From contig JAXHNR010000001.1 of the NCBI GenBank assembly GCA_034520215.1, positions 248,001-312,000 of the forward strand: DNA of 64,000 nt, given 5' to 3'. The notes beneath the pieces are model-generated. The model was not told where the DNA came from and searched no databases. It saw only the letters and a program-made list of their open reading frames with translations. A program made the position numbers and the translations under genes. Below, in pieces: positions 16,460 through 26,304 of the stretch. The stretch is from Candidatus Krumholzibacteriota bacterium. Lineage in GTDB: Bacteria > Krumholzibacteriota > Krumholzibacteriia > Krumholzibacteriales > WJIX01. The first letter of the stretch is position 1; each line of letters begins with the position of its first letter.

Positions 16460-18349
16460 ATGTCTGAAAGAAACAGGTCCAATGGAGGCAGAGGTTATAA
16501 GTTTGCCCTCTGGGGTATTATATCCGCGGCTGTGCTCGTCAGGGCAGTTTATCTCATACAGCTCGGCAAATCCGATCTGCAATGGCTGCTTCCGCTTGAT
16601 ATGCGTTTCTATAGGGAACTGGCCGAAGGATTGTCCGCCGGCGCTTCAATGCCCGGGGGAGCCTTATCTTTCAATCCCCTTTACCCGCTTATCCTTTCTG
16701 CTATTTTCCGTGTAGCGGGAAATGGACTACTTGTTCCCAGAATTATTCAGGCTCTGCTGGGTGTTATTACGATCTATCTTCATTATGTTGCCGGGAAGGA
16801 TATAATGAAGAATTCTAAAGGGACGGGGACTCGCGCCGGAGAACAAGCGGGTATCTTCGCAGCCGCGACCGCTCTTTTATATCCGCATTTCCTGCTGTAC
16901 GAAGCAAGTCTGCTTGCCACATCTTTTGTAACACTTATTTTTATCTCTTCTTTTATTATAGCTTTAAGAATTGATCTTCATATATCCGGAATTACAGAAT
17001 TCAAGATTAAAACGGGAAACGGAAGGAAATATTCCGCGGGGTTCTTACTTGGTGTTCTTATGGGGATCGGCGCGCTTGGAAGGCCGAACCTCTTTTTTAT
17101 ACTGATCCCAGCCGTCATAGTATGGCTGTTTTTCAGAAGAACAAGAACTGATAACGGCAGGAAAGCGGCGGTATTCTGCTTTGTGGGAACGGCTATTATC
17201 CTTAGTTTGCCGATAGCATTCAATGCTGTAAGGACCGGCCGGCTTATTCCGGTAACCTCTCACGGAGGTATTAATTTTTATATCGGAAACAGACCTGAAG
17301 CGGATGGTGTATATAAACCACCCGATGGCATGAGAGCTGATATGAGGGGGCTTTTGGAGGACGCGAAGAAAAGGGCCCGGGAGTTGTCAAATGAAGAACT
17401 TACCGGAGAGGAAGTATCTGAATACTGGTTCGGAAGAACGGTAGATGGAATCAGAGAGGATCCCTCCCGCTGGTTAAAACTGCTTGGAAGGAAACTGCTT
17501 CTCTTCTGGAATAAGGCGGAGATTCCCGATGTGATTGATATTTCGTTTTATAAAGAGTCCTGCCCGGTAATGAGGCTGTTGTTTATACCTTTCTCTTTCA
17601 TATCCGTATTGGCGGTAATGGGGTTGGCAGTTATTTTTATAATCAGGAGAAATAGAGCGCTGTTTACAGTCTTTACAGGTTCGTCTGTCTTTTCAGTTAT
17701 TATTTTCTATATTAATTCAAGATATAGAGTTGTTTCGGTTCCGGTACTTATTCTTTCGGCTTCCGTTTTTTTCTCATGGGCCACGCATCAGGTTAGAAGA
17801 AGAAGGTGGAAGAATCTGACTCTTGCAGCGTTTATCGCTCCCGCGCTGTTTTTCGCTGTTGTAAACAGAGATATGGTACAGATAAACAGGAGCGCTATGT
17901 ACGGGTTTCTAGGAAATCAATATATCTTAAGAGGAAATGAAGAAAAGGCTGAAAAGGCGTATCATAGAGCGTATCAGCTTGATCCGGAGAGGGTTGAGGC
18001 CAGAATAAATTACGCCAGAATCTTAAGCAGGCGAGGCAAGTTTGGTAGAGCAATAACACTTTATGAATCAGCATTTAAAGAGTTTCCCGATTTCCCTCAC
18101 CTGGCTCTTGAATATGCAGTTGTGCTCGAACGGCTGGGCAGGCAGGAAAAGGCGGTTAAATTATTCAGGTACGCCTACAGGGTTGAAAGGGGGAAGGATA
18201 GGGTTTTAGCGTGTAAATATCTTTCCAGAGCTGCTTTATCAGAGGGGAATACTGATATGGCTGTATACTGGATAAGAAAAGCACTTGAGATAACGCCCGG
18301 TGATCTAAAACTGGTCAAATTACTTAACAGGCTTGAGGGCGGAAGATAA
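16460..18349 (+). CDS. GT39/ArnT-like membrane glycosyltransferase with C-terminal TPRs
   Basis: The 629-residue protein opens with a TM helix followed by a periplasmic loop rich in acidic/aromatic residues (LPLDMRFYRELAEGL, then FNPLYPLILSAIFR). This is the layout of the PMT/GT-C (glycosyltransferase 39) superfamily, in which a loop Asp is catalytic. Roughly ten to twelve hydrophobic segments extend to about residue 480. The C-terminus (about 490-625) contains three to four TPR helical pairs (GNEEKAEKAYHRAYQLDPERVEA and relatives). The likely role is transfer of a lipid-linked sugar to a protein or lipid in the inner membrane, with the TPRs recruiting a partner; substrate unknown. ATG start; ribosome site weak. 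The gene at 22921-25029 has a similar membrane-then-TPR architecture. Confidence 0.7.
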   Translation: MSERNRSNGGRGYKFALWGIISAAVLVRAVYLIQLGKSDLQWLLPLDMRFYRELAEGLSAGASMPGGALSFNPLYPLILSAIFRVAGNGLLVPRIIQALLGVITIYLHYVAGKDIMKNSKGTGTRAGEQAGIFAAATALLYPHFLLYEASLLATSFVTLIFISSFIIALRIDLHISGITEFKIKTGNGRKYSAGFLLGVLMGIGALGRPNLFFILIPAVIVWLFFRRTRTDNGRKAAVFCFVGTAIILSLPIAFNAVRTGRLIPVTSHGGINFYIGNRPEADGVYKPPDGMRADMRGLLEDAKKRARELSNEELTGEEVSEYWFGRTVDGIREDPSRWLKLLGRKLLLFWNKAEIPDVIDISFYKESCPVMRLLFIPFSFISVLAVMGLAVIFIIRRNRALFTVFTGSSVFSVIIFYINSRYRVVSVPVLILSASVFFSWATHQVRRRRWKNLTLAAFIAPALFFAVVNRDMVQINRSAMYGFLGNQYILRGNEEKAEKAYHRAYQLDPERVEARINYARILSRRGKFGRAITLYESAFKEFPDFPHLALEYAVVLERLGRQEKAVKLFRYAYRVERGKDRVLACKYLSRAALSEGNTDMAVYWIRKALEITPGDLKLVKLLNRLEGGR

Positions 18350-18384
18350 TTCTTCTTTTAGTAAGGTATTTAAAGAGAATTGTT

Positions 18385-19326
18385 TTAGATAGTATATCCT
18401 ATCGACAGGTAGGTTTGTTTATCAAAGGCGTCTTCGGGATCGAGTTTGAAAGAGATTGAAATATCGGCGGATTTGTAATGTGTTAAAAATCCGAAATGGA
18501 TGATTGTTCTTTTGCCGTTTGCTAGGCGTCTGTCTATTCCGCCGAGCACGCTCATAAGGTCCTTAAATAAAATAATCCTCGTGCCGGTAAGGACGCGGTT
18601 AATCTCCCCTTCCTTAAGGACAAGATCGAATTCAGCTGACACTCTTCCGTAAATATCATTCCTGCTGAGCGCTATATTCCAGCTTGGGCCGATATTCTCA
18701 CTCCGGGCCGGATAAGAAATCTTACTGTAGATATTTCTTCCAACGATACCAAACCATAATTTTTCTCTCAATCTTGCGGTCCATCCGATATTCAGAGCCA
18801 TCCCGGAGCAGTCCGCGTTGTCCAGATCGTTCCATCCTCTCAGAATACGGAATGTTACGCCAAGGCTGTTGTAATGATTTATGCTGTAAGCTCCGGAAAA
18901 CCCCGCGGTACTTTCATTCCATGCTGAGCCTTCAGCGAGATCCAGATCGAGGTGGGAAACGCTCAGGGCGGCTCCCGCTCTGCTGATATTTGTTTTATCG
19001 CCGCGGAATATCCTGCTTCCCAGCATTGAAGTTCCGATAGAAAAGGTACTGTAGCTGGCCGGCATCCCGGGTACGGGCTTTGTCGTATTAACCATAGCTC
19101 GTCTGGCTGTCATGAAACAGAGATTCGCAGGATTCCAGTAGCTGCTCGCGTCGTTTCTGATAAGAAGTGTGGCAGCTCCCGCCATTCCTTCTCCCTCAGC
19201 GTCCCATCCGAGAGGAAGAAATGTCCCGCCCCTCGAACCCTCGCCCGCCCAGACTGAAGTAATAAGCCCGCAAGGGGCAAGCAGTGATAATACCAGAAAT
19301 ATGATTACAGCTTTTTTTTGCTTCAT
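18385..19326 (-). CDS. PorV/PorQ-like outer-membrane beta-barrel protein (copy 1)
   Basis: The 313-residue protein has a signal peptide (MKQKKAVIIFLVLSLLAPCG) and then the PorV/PorQ family opening: G-G-T-F-L-PLGWDAEGEGMAGA followed by SSYWNPANLCF. The rest is alternating beta-strand sequence typical of FadL-like 14-stranded barrels. PorV acts as the shuttle that hands T9SS cargo to surface machinery, and PorQ is its relative. It starts two bases after the stop of the Ig-like protein gene at 19329-20894, so the two are translationally coupled. A similar pairing recurs at 52338-54198. It could act as a cargo shuttle or as an unrelated UPF0164 porin. Confidence 0.65.
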   Translation of the reverse strand: MKQKKAVIIFLVLSLLAPCGLITSVWAGEGSRGGTFLPLGWDAEGEGMAGAATLLIRNDASSYWNPANLCFMTARRAMVNTTKPVPGMPASYSTFSIGTSMLGSRIFRGDKTNISRAGAALSVSHLDLDLAEGSAWNESTAGFSGAYSINHYNSLGVTFRILRGWNDLDNADCSGMALNIGWTARLREKLWFGIVGRNIYSKISYPARSENIGPSWNIALSRNDIYGRVSAEFDLVLKEGEINRVLTGTRIILFKDLMSVLGGIDRRLANGKRTIIHFGFLTHYKSADISISFKLDPEDAFDKQTYLSIGYTI

Positions 19327-19328
19327 TA

Positions 19329-20894
19329 TTACCTGACTACCGCTATAAAGTTTTTGTCAACGGTTTTACTGTTACTATAATACACTGTAATTACAGCAAG
19401 ATATGCTCCGTTCCGAACTTCTTCACCATCGTTGTTTAGAAGATCCCATTCCAACTGAAAATAGTTTTGAGGACCAGTTTCTGAGATCGTTCTGACTTCC
19501 TCTCCGCTTAGGTCGAATATCTGTATCTTTACCTTTCCCGCCTCACTGGAAGTTGAAATAATAAAGTCGTCCGGTTCGCGGAATGCTTCCGGGAAAAGAT
19601 TTTTAGAAGAAATCTCATAGGTTACTGATATATGGTTCGATTCATAACTTTCATTTCCCGCTTTGTCAGTGACTTTCGCCCAGATTTCATTTTCACCTTC
19701 GGAAAGATAGATATCAGGGCTCGAATTTGAAGAATTTACGGTAGTTGTAAATGTGTCCCCGTCGAACAGGCGGAAGATACTGACGCTGTCAGCGCCGGCA
19801 TCCAGACCGTTATCGTAGGACAATTCGATTTCTCCTTTGAGAACTGGTGATTGGGGTTGCGCGAGAACAGGGGAGGCCGGCCTGGTTGTGTCTATTTCGA
19901 AAGAAATTGAGTTATTCGAACTCTGACCGAAGATGTCTCTTGCGTAAACCTCGAGCGAATAATCACCCTCGATGTAACTGCCCCCGGAATATACTAAATC
20001 ATATATAACAATATGCCAGACAGTTGTATCGTTTAAGATATAAACCGAGTCGGGAGATATTACCAGACTGTCGTTCCATGTAAAGCCGAGACTGTCAATA
20101 TCGCTTCTATCGTATATGGTTCCTGTTATCGAGTCCGGGGGATGCTTTGTGTACTTAGGAACCGTCGTTATAAATGATATTTCAGGACTGTCCGCGTCCA
20201 CGATTATGTGTCCCTGGTCTGTCCCGGTGTTTCCTGCCAGATCTTCTATCGTCACGGATATACTGTAGGTTCCGCTTACCGGGTTTTCAGGTCTCCATTT
20301 AAAGCAGTATGAGCTGTCTGAATGGATATCGAGCGTTATCTCCTTGATATTATTTTCAGGGTCTGTTATCAGCGCGGAAGTTTTGCTCCCCTCATTAAAT
20401 TCCGCTACTGTATAATATATAAGAGCTTTGTCGGTAGTGTCTGTGTCGTCCGGGCTGAAGACTCCCGGTTCAATCCGGTCTATGTGTATATAGGGAGGGG
20501 AGGTGTCGACTATTACGGTTCTTCTGATATTGATAACCGTATCCGGACGGGAGGCGTAAAGTTTGAGTAAATATTCAGAATCGGCAAGGATAGCTCCCGA
20601 CGAGTCTCTTCCTTCCCATTTGTATATATAGTTGCCGGAGTCCGGGTTTGATTCTGAAAGCAGAGTGTCTAAGATTTCTGTTTCCGGTATATTCTCTATT
20701 GTTACTACAAGAGTGTCGAAACTACTTGAAAGCGCTATATGCAGGGGGGATTCATCCTTTATTCCATCGCCGTTCGGTGAAATGGAAGGGTAGTCTATTA
20801 CCATGGCTATTTCGGATGTATGGCCCGCGGCATAGCTGAAGAAAGAAGTAATAAAAAGCGTTAGTACGAATAAGAGTGATCTTTTTATATTCAA
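19329..20894 (-). CDS. Secreted multi-Ig-like protein with FlgD-like C-terminal domain
   Basis: The start is TTG at 20892-20894, placed 6 bases after GGGAG, giving the signal peptide NIKRSLLFVLTLFITSFFSYAA. The mature protein begins with a SPNGDGIKDES motif (calcium-loop-like, as in FlgD-Ig/gliding-motility-type C-terminal modules). Three Ig-like domains follow (about 30-150, 150-240 and 240-430), each with an IVD(T/A)(S/D)xP linker, plus a final FlgD-type Ig domain (IQIFDLSGEEVRTI, then W-x-L-NNDGEEVRNGAYL). It is 521 residues long and lacks enzymatic motifs, so an adhesive or scaffolding surface role is likely. It precedes a PorV-like gene by two bases. Confidence 0.7.
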   Translation of the reverse strand: MNIKRSLLFVLTLFITSFFSYAAGHTSEIAMVIDYPSISPNGDGIKDESPLHIALSSSFDTLVVTIENIPETEILDTLLSESNPDSGNYIYKWEGRDSSGAILADSEYLLKLYASRPDTVINIRRTVIVDTSPPYIHIDRIEPGVFSPDDTDTTDKALIYYTVAEFNEGSKTSALITDPENNIKEITLDIHSDSSYCFKWRPENPVSGTYSISVTIEDLAGNTGTDQGHIIVDADSPEISFITTVPKYTKHPPDSITGTIYDRSDIDSLGFTWNDSLVISPDSVYILNDTTVWHIVIYDLVYSGGSYIEGDYSLEVYARDIFGQSSNNSISFEIDTTRPASPVLAQPQSPVLKGEIELSYDNGLDAGADSVSIFRLFDGDTFTTTVNSSNSSPDIYLSEGENEIWAKVTDKAGNESYESNHISVTYEISSKNLFPEAFREPDDFIISTSSEAGKVKIQIFDLSGEEVRTISETGPQNYFQLEWDLLNNDGEEVRNGAYLAVITVYYSNSKTVDKNFIAVVR

Positions 20895-21248
20895 TGTCGG
20901 CTCCCGTTTTGCAATTCTCGTGAATTATAAGAAGATACCAGAGCTGTAGTCAAGATGAAAGAGGATGATCTCGAAATCTTAATTACGTTAAGTCTGGTAT
21001 TATCTTATCTAACGTAAGTAAATAATGCTGTATTTGTATATGCCGCGCGGTAAATATGCCCAAATCTGAATATCAATCAGCCGCATACTGTTACAAATCA
21101 TCGACTACCTTAATAGGTTGTAAAAATTGGGAAAACTCCACATAATTTGAGTCTTGAACTCTGGAGATATTTATATTATGGTTGAGTTCCTTTGACCGGT
21201 ATTTCATGCTTCTTGTTAATTTATGAAAAAGGATTCCGGAGGTAAGAT
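20895..21248. other. Intergenic region with a decayed element fragment
   Basis: This 354-base AT-rich stretch lies between divergent genes and contains the upstream signals of both. Positions 21068-21141 are a fragment of the structured interspersed element, retaining only its inner-arm-to-terminus half. A GGAGG at 21238-21242 serves the TTG start of the Na/phosphate cotransporter gene. Confidence 0.55.
21068..21141 (+). repeat. Fragment of the structured interspersed element (right half)
   Basis: From GAATATCAATCAGCCGCATA through the GACTACCTTAATAGGTTG segment to TTGGGAAAACTCCA, this matches the right part of copy 1 (about 2807-2879) with a few changes. The left half and the hairpin core are missing, and I see no flanking duplication, so it is a decayed or deleted copy. 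Confidence 0.7.
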
Positions 21249-22898
21249 TTGGCAGCTGAGGTAATATTCCAACTCATAGGGGGATTGGGCTTTTTCCTTT
21301 TTGGAATTAGATTCATGTCTGAGGCTCTAGGCAGAGTTTCGAGCAACAAATTTAAGAATATTGTTTCATACCTTACCGCCAATAGATTTATCGCGTTTTC
21401 CGTCGGCGCGGGGCTGACCGCTCTTATTCAGAGCAGCAGCGCCATGACGGTTATGGTGATCGGTTTTATCAACGCGGGGCTTCTTACACTCAGACAGGCT
21501 ATACCGGTTGTGATAGGGTCGAATATAGGAACTACATTCACAGCCTGGCTTGTCAGTTTCTTCGCTGTCTTCAAAATTACTCATTACGCCCTGCCCGCGG
21601 TAGGCGTTGGTTTCTTCCTCATGCTGACCTGCAAAACCGGAAGAAGCAGAAGATGGGGTGAAGTACTCTTTGGATTCGGTGTTCTTTTTGTAGGGATCGG
21701 GTTTATGAAAGAGGCTTTCGCGCCTCTGCAGTCCTCCGTACAGATCAAAAATATTATGGTAAAGTTCAGTGAATATCCAATCCTGGGCGTAGCTGTCGGA
21801 ACTGCTATAACAATGCTGTTTCAGAGCAGCAGCGCGACTATTGCCCTTGTTCAGGTACTGGCGCTTAAAGGTCTTATCGGATTTCCCGCTACGTTACCGC
21901 TGATTCTCGGCGATAATATTGGGACTACCCTTACAGCCCAAATCGCGAGAATAGGCGGAAACACAGACAGCAAGCGGATAGCCTGGGTTCATACTCTTTT
22001 CAATGTTATAGGCACGGCTTATATGCTTGTGTTGATATATCTTGGGGTATACCAGAACTTTATCGAATGGATTATACCGGGACAGGTAACAACTGGTAAT
22101 ATCATGTTTCATATAGCGCTTTCTCATTCCGTATTTAACGTATTTAATTCAGTTATATTCCTGCCGATTGTAATATGGCTCGAGAGACTGGTTGTCGCAA
22201 TTGTCAAGGAGCACCCGGATGAAATTCATATGGAGCCGCAATACCTCGAGAGGCATCTTATTGAAACCCCAGCGCTCGCCCTTGAACAGAGCAGAAAAGA
22301 GATTATGAGAATGCTCCATCTTGCCGCATCGGGATTCAATGATGCCGTTGATATGGTAATGGAAAACAATTACAAGTTGGCCGGGAAAGTGGCACAGAAA
22401 GAAGACGCCGTTGATAATCTGCAGGCGGAAATTACGAAATATCTAATAGAAATTTCTGTCAAGGATTTAGATAAGGACCAAGCGCGGATGATCCCGGTCT
22501 TTATACATTCGGTCAATGATATAGAAAGAATTGCCGATCAGGCTGAGAATATTGCGGAGCTTATTGAAAGGAGACCGAATAAAGGCCTGCTGTTTTCCGA
22601 GTTTGCCCGTGAAGAGCTTAGAAAGATGATTAAGGTTGTTAAGGGAATGATCGAAGATATTTCCGGCGGTCTTGAGGACAGCGAATTGTATCACGCGTAT
22701 GACGCGCTGGAAAAAGAAGAAAAACTGAATGAAATGCAGATAGATTTCCGTGAGAAACACATAAAGAGATTAAAAAAGAAATCATGCGATATTCTAGCCG
22801 GACTTGTCTTTACAGATTTTGTTGATTCACTAGAGAAGATCGGCGATCATCTTTCTAATATTGCGAAGGGCCTCCAACGCGGCTTTAAGTGGAAGTAG
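21249..22898 (+). CDS. Na/Pi-cotransporter family protein with C-terminal PhoU-like domain
   Basis: The 549-residue protein has the two inverted NptA/SLC34-type repeats with QSSSA at 61-65 and 192-196, and GSNIGTT (90-96) and GDNIGTT (221-227), which form the sodium and phosphate sites. There are about nine TM segments to residue 310. A helical PhoU-like domain (about 350-545) carries E/D-x-x-x-D metal motifs such as NDIERIADQAENI and DSLEKIGDHLSNI. This architecture takes up phosphate with sodium in the inner membrane, possibly sensing it through the PhoU part. The TTG start at 21249 is supported by GGAGG 6 bases upstream. It has no linked pst or pho genes here. Confidence 0.92.
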   Translation: MAAEVIFQLIGGLGFFLFGIRFMSEALGRVSSNKFKNIVSYLTANRFIAFSVGAGLTALIQSSSAMTVMVIGFINAGLLTLRQAIPVVIGSNIGTTFTAWLVSFFAVFKITHYALPAVGVGFFLMLTCKTGRSRRWGEVLFGFGVLFVGIGFMKEAFAPLQSSVQIKNIMVKFSEYPILGVAVGTAITMLFQSSSATIALVQVLALKGLIGFPATLPLILGDNIGTTLTAQIARIGGNTDSKRIAWVHTLFNVIGTAYMLVLIYLGVYQNFIEWIIPGQVTTGNIMFHIALSHSVFNVFNSVIFLPIVIWLERLVVAIVKEHPDEIHMEPQYLERHLIETPALALEQSRKEIMRMLHLAASGFNDAVDMVMENNYKLAGKVAQKEDAVDNLQAEITKYLIEISVKDLDKDQARMIPVFIHSVNDIERIADQAENIAELIERRPNKGLLFSEFAREELRKMIKVVKGMIEDISGGLEDSELYHAYDALEKEEKLNEMQIDFREKHIKRLKKKSCDILAGLVFTDFVDSLEKIGDHLSNIAKGLQRGFKWK

Positions 22899-22920
22899 AC
22901 CGGAGGGGCTGGGGAAGAGT

Positions 22921-25029
22921 TTACAGGTTCGATTCTTTTTCTTTTTTTGCCTTGATTTTTTTTATGTGATAACTGGCCGGAGACATTGGGTTTATATTCT
23001 TACACTTTTCCAGATAGTAAACGGCTTCCTCATATTTTCCGAGTTTTTCCATTACAATACCCATTATGAAATAGGTTCTGGCGGTAATTGTTGGATTCCT
23101 GAGAGCCCTTGAAAGTAATTTTCTCGCTTCCCTGTAGTTTCCTTCATCCAATTCGATTGTTGCCAGGTTTGTGTATCCCTCACATCTGTAGGGCGAGAGT
23201 TTAATCGCTTCGCGGTAGTTCTCCATTGCCGCTTCAATATTGCCGTTTTTCTGAAGCTCGGATCCTCTGTTGAGTGTTGCCGAGGCAAGATTGTCCTTGT
23301 ATATTCTATTGTCTGGATCAAGCGAGAGAGCCCGGTTGTACGCAGTTACCGCTCTTGAAAACTTCTTTGAGTGGTTGTAGGCGTAACCGAGCTTGGTCCA
23401 ATAGGAAGCGCTGTCAGGGAAACGGGATGTCAATTTTTCGAGAATTGGAACGGCTTCATTATACCATCTTATTTCTATATATGTTTCCGCGAGTCTGAAG
23501 CGGTAGTGATGGTTCTGGGGGTTCAGCTCCGCCGCTTTAGTAAAAAAGCTTACAGCCTCATAATATTCTTCCTGATCGAATCTTATTTCAGCAAGTTTGT
23601 AATACGCTCTGTCGTTTTCCGGATCTTTTTCAGCCGCCCGGCTGTAGTATTCAGCCGCTTTTTCGATATTGTAATTATCCCGCGCTGATTCCGCTATGAT
23701 ATATTCACCTCTGCCTTCAGAAAGAGGGAGAGACAAAAGACGCTGCTCGGCAGTTTTCAAGGATGAGCCTGTAAGTACTATTGGCAGCAGGTGAATTAAA
23801 CCGGATATCGTTATGAGCAGAGTCATCTTAAAGACAAGGGATATATCTCTTGTCTTTTTGATTTCTGCGGCAAAGTATAGAGTAAACACAGGTGCCGTGG
23901 CAAAAAGGGCAGACCACTTTAATCCGTTGTCCACAGAACCGCTTGCTATGATAATAACAAGGATGGCCGAAATAATGTTCGTTGTAACTAATTTGTGCTG
24001 CCTGTCAGTGTTTCTATTTCCTTTTTCTTTTATCAATGATCGGATGAGTAGAAAAAGAGCCGCGAGGAAGATCGGGCCCGCTAAAACCAAGCCATTAGTT
24101 ATATTGAGGAGTGACTTTGTAAGTGTCCATGTTTGAAAGGGCGGGGTTAAGAATGCGGATATGTATTTAGCGGGGCCGGCGTATTCTGATATCACGGGAA
24201 GAATTATTTCACCCGCAATCCACAGAATTATAAATATCCCGGACGCTATCACCGCGTGCCCTTTTTTATCTTTTGAAATAAAGGCGGATATTAAAATGTA
24301 TATAAACCCGGGCAAAAGGTAGATTGCTGAAGGATGGGAAAAGATGGAAAGCAACAAGAGTAGCGCAGGCGTTATTAGAGACACCTTTTTTTTAATATAT
24401 TTAAGAGCGGCTATTACGTATAGAAATGAAAAGAGGACTGTCGGGGGAATATTGCCGCCGCCGAAGAAGACCGCGAAACAGCCGTTTGATACAAACAAAA
24501 GAGTTAATAAAATTCTTCCCCGATAAGATTTCTCAAATATTATGCCGGTAACTGAGTAGGCGCCCGCGATAAATATAAGTCCCGAGATTATACTTGTAAG
24601 ATTAAGCGAAGCCGCGCTGCCGGCAAGGAAGATGGTATTTGTAACGCGGTAGAAGAGCTGATTTATCGCGGTGGGAACAAAAGAACCCGGAAGGTTGACC
24701 GCGCCCCGGGCAATTGCTTTTGCTGTTGAGTTTATATCTCCGTGCAGGGGTGCTTTAACTCTGAAGAGCCACATAAGAACCGCTGAAACCGACAAGATAA
24801 GTGTAAAATACAGAGATTTATTAAGAGTGCGGCCGGCAGATTTTTTTTTGATAAATTCTGAAGGTTTGGAAGTGATAAATATCACAGATATAAGTGATAA
24901 TATCACGAGGCCGGCAAGGGAAACAGAAGACCACCAGCTTGCCGCCCACAGGGTGTCCGGACAAATAAACGACGCGAGCAGCATCAGTAAAATAAAGATA
25001 AAATGAGCAGAAGTTGTAGAAATAGACAT
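22921..25029 (-). CDS. Multi-pass membrane protein with large TPR domain
   Basis: The 702-residue protein has an N-terminal half with about eleven hydrophobic segments (residues 5-420). It includes a GT-C-like first loop (LHGDINSTAKAIARGAVNLPG) but no motif I can call catalytic. The C-terminal half (about 445-690) is six to seven TPR units, such as KAAEYYSRAAEKDPEND and EAVSFFTKAAELNPQN. It starts three bases after the stop of the dicarboxylate symporter gene, so the two are one transcription unit. The TPRs probably sit on the periplasmic side if the topology resembles other membrane-TPR proteins. It may be a glycosyltransferase or a scaffold; function unknown. Confidence 0.6.
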   Translation of the reverse strand: MSISTTSAHFIFILLMLLASFICPDTLWAASWWSSVSLAGLVILSLISVIFITSKPSEFIKKKSAGRTLNKSLYFTLILSVSAVLMWLFRVKAPLHGDINSTAKAIARGAVNLPGSFVPTAINQLFYRVTNTIFLAGSAASLNLTSIISGLIFIAGAYSVTGIIFEKSYRGRILLTLLFVSNGCFAVFFGGGNIPPTVLFSFLYVIAALKYIKKKVSLITPALLLLLSIFSHPSAIYLLPGFIYILISAFISKDKKGHAVIASGIFIILWIAGEIILPVISEYAGPAKYISAFLTPPFQTWTLTKSLLNITNGLVLAGPIFLAALFLLIRSLIKEKGNRNTDRQHKLVTTNIISAILVIIIASGSVDNGLKWSALFATAPVFTLYFAAEIKKTRDISLVFKMTLLITISGLIHLLPIVLTGSSLKTAEQRLLSLPLSEGRGEYIIAESARDNYNIEKAAEYYSRAAEKDPENDRAYYKLAEIRFDQEEYYEAVSFFTKAAELNPQNHHYRFRLAETYIEIRWYNEAVPILEKLTSRFPDSASYWTKLGYAYNHSKKFSRAVTAYNRALSLDPDNRIYKDNLASATLNRGSELQKNGNIEAAMENYREAIKLSPYRCEGYTNLATIELDEGNYREARKLLSRALRNPTITARTYFIMGIVMEKLGKYEEAVYYLEKCKNINPMSPASYHIKKIKAKKEKESNL

Positions 25030-25032
25030 CAG

Positions 25033-26304
25033 CTATTCTCTAATCTCCGGTCTTGTTTTTAATTCATTCTCGGATTTTCCTACAATTAGGGCGCACGAAC
25101 TGTCGCCTGTAATATTTACCACTGTACGGCACATGTCAAGCAGCCGGTCGACTCCCAGGATAAGGGCAATTCCCTCAAGGGGAACTCCGATAGTTTCAAG
25201 AACCATCGCGAGAGTTATTATGCCAATTCCAGGCACGCCGGCCGCTCCTATTGACGCGAGTGTCGCCATAAGAACGATTGTGAGTTGATCTGTAAACCCC
25301 AGCCCGATTCCATATACCTGAGCGATGAATATCGCCGCCACACCCTGGTAGAGCGCTGTGCCGTCCATATTTATTGTAGCGCCCAGGGGGAGCACGAAGC
25401 TTGAAATATTTTCCGAGATACCGAGATTCTCTTCGCAGCATTCCATTGTAACCGGCAGAGTGGCGCTGCTGGAAGAGGTGGAAAAAGCTATCAGTTGAGC
25501 CGGTCTTATCCCCTTCATGAATTCGATTGGGCTTACGCGGGAAAAGATTCGGATTGCCGTAAAGTAGGTTATGACAACATGAAGTCCCAGGCCGACGATG
25601 ACTATAATCGAATATTTGAGAAGGGAAAGCAGAATGTCAGCTCCGAATTTTCCCACTACGACCGCGATAAGGGCAAAAACTCCAATGGGAGCTATTTTCA
25701 TAACTATATGCACGGTTTTCATCATGGTTTCACTCATCGAAGTAAAGAAATCGATGAGAGGTTTACCCTTGGTTGAGGGTATCATTGTAGAGGCGATCCC
25801 AAGAAGTATGGCGAAAAAGATTATCTGGAGCATATTGGCTTCAGCTAAGCTTTCAATGGGATTACCCGGAACAATTTGAACAATAGTGTCAAAGATATCC
25901 GGTTTTTTAGAAGCGATATCTATTTTTTCAGTCGCGGCTGATTTCTGTGAAACCATAAGTTTCTCTTTTGTAGTTTCATCGATGTTGCTCCCCGGGGTGA
26001 ATATATTTCCGAGCAGTAGCCCGATGGTTATGGCGATTGCCGTGGTACAGAGGTAATAACCTATTGTCTTTGCTCCAATTCGGCTTAGTTTCCTTATATC
26101 TCCAAGACTGGCAGTGCCGACGAAGAGAGAAGAAAAAACCAGAGGAACCACGATCATTCGTATAAGACGGAGAAAGATATCTCCCGCGGGTTTGATCATT
26201 TCCGAGTTCGGGCCGAGAATCAGCCCCGCGGGAATACCTGCCAGTAATCCAATAAGTATCTTAGTGTGAAGAGGGGAATCTATTAATCTTTTCAATATTT
26301 TCAT
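25033..26304 (-). CDS. Dicarboxylate/amino acid:cation symporter (DAACS family)
   Basis: The 423-residue sodium- or proton-coupled symporter resembles GltP/DctA. It has the serine-rich re-entrant loop AFSTSSSSATLPVT, the NMDGTALYQG motif in TM7 and the GVPGIGIITLAMVL and second-hairpin region. Eight TM helices with GltPh-like spacing are present. The cargo is probably glutamate, aspartate or C4-dicarboxylate. The CEENLGI stretch after the first hairpin is normal for the family. ATG start with a weak ribosome site. It is followed three bases later by the TPR membrane gene. Confidence 0.93.
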   Translation of the reverse strand: MKILKRLIDSPLHTKILIGLLAGIPAGLILGPNSEMIKPAGDIFLRLIRMIVVPLVFSSLFVGTASLGDIRKLSRIGAKTIGYYLCTTAIAITIGLLLGNIFTPGSNIDETTKEKLMVSQKSAATEKIDIASKKPDIFDTIVQIVPGNPIESLAEANMLQIIFFAILLGIASTMIPSTKGKPLIDFFTSMSETMMKTVHIVMKIAPIGVFALIAVVVGKFGADILLSLLKYSIIVIVGLGLHVVITYFTAIRIFSRVSPIEFMKGIRPAQLIAFSTSSSSATLPVTMECCEENLGISENISSFVLPLGATINMDGTALYQGVAAIFIAQVYGIGLGFTDQLTIVLMATLASIGAAGVPGIGIITLAMVLETIGVPLEGIALILGVDRLLDMCRTVVNITGDSSCALIVGKSENELKTRPEIRE

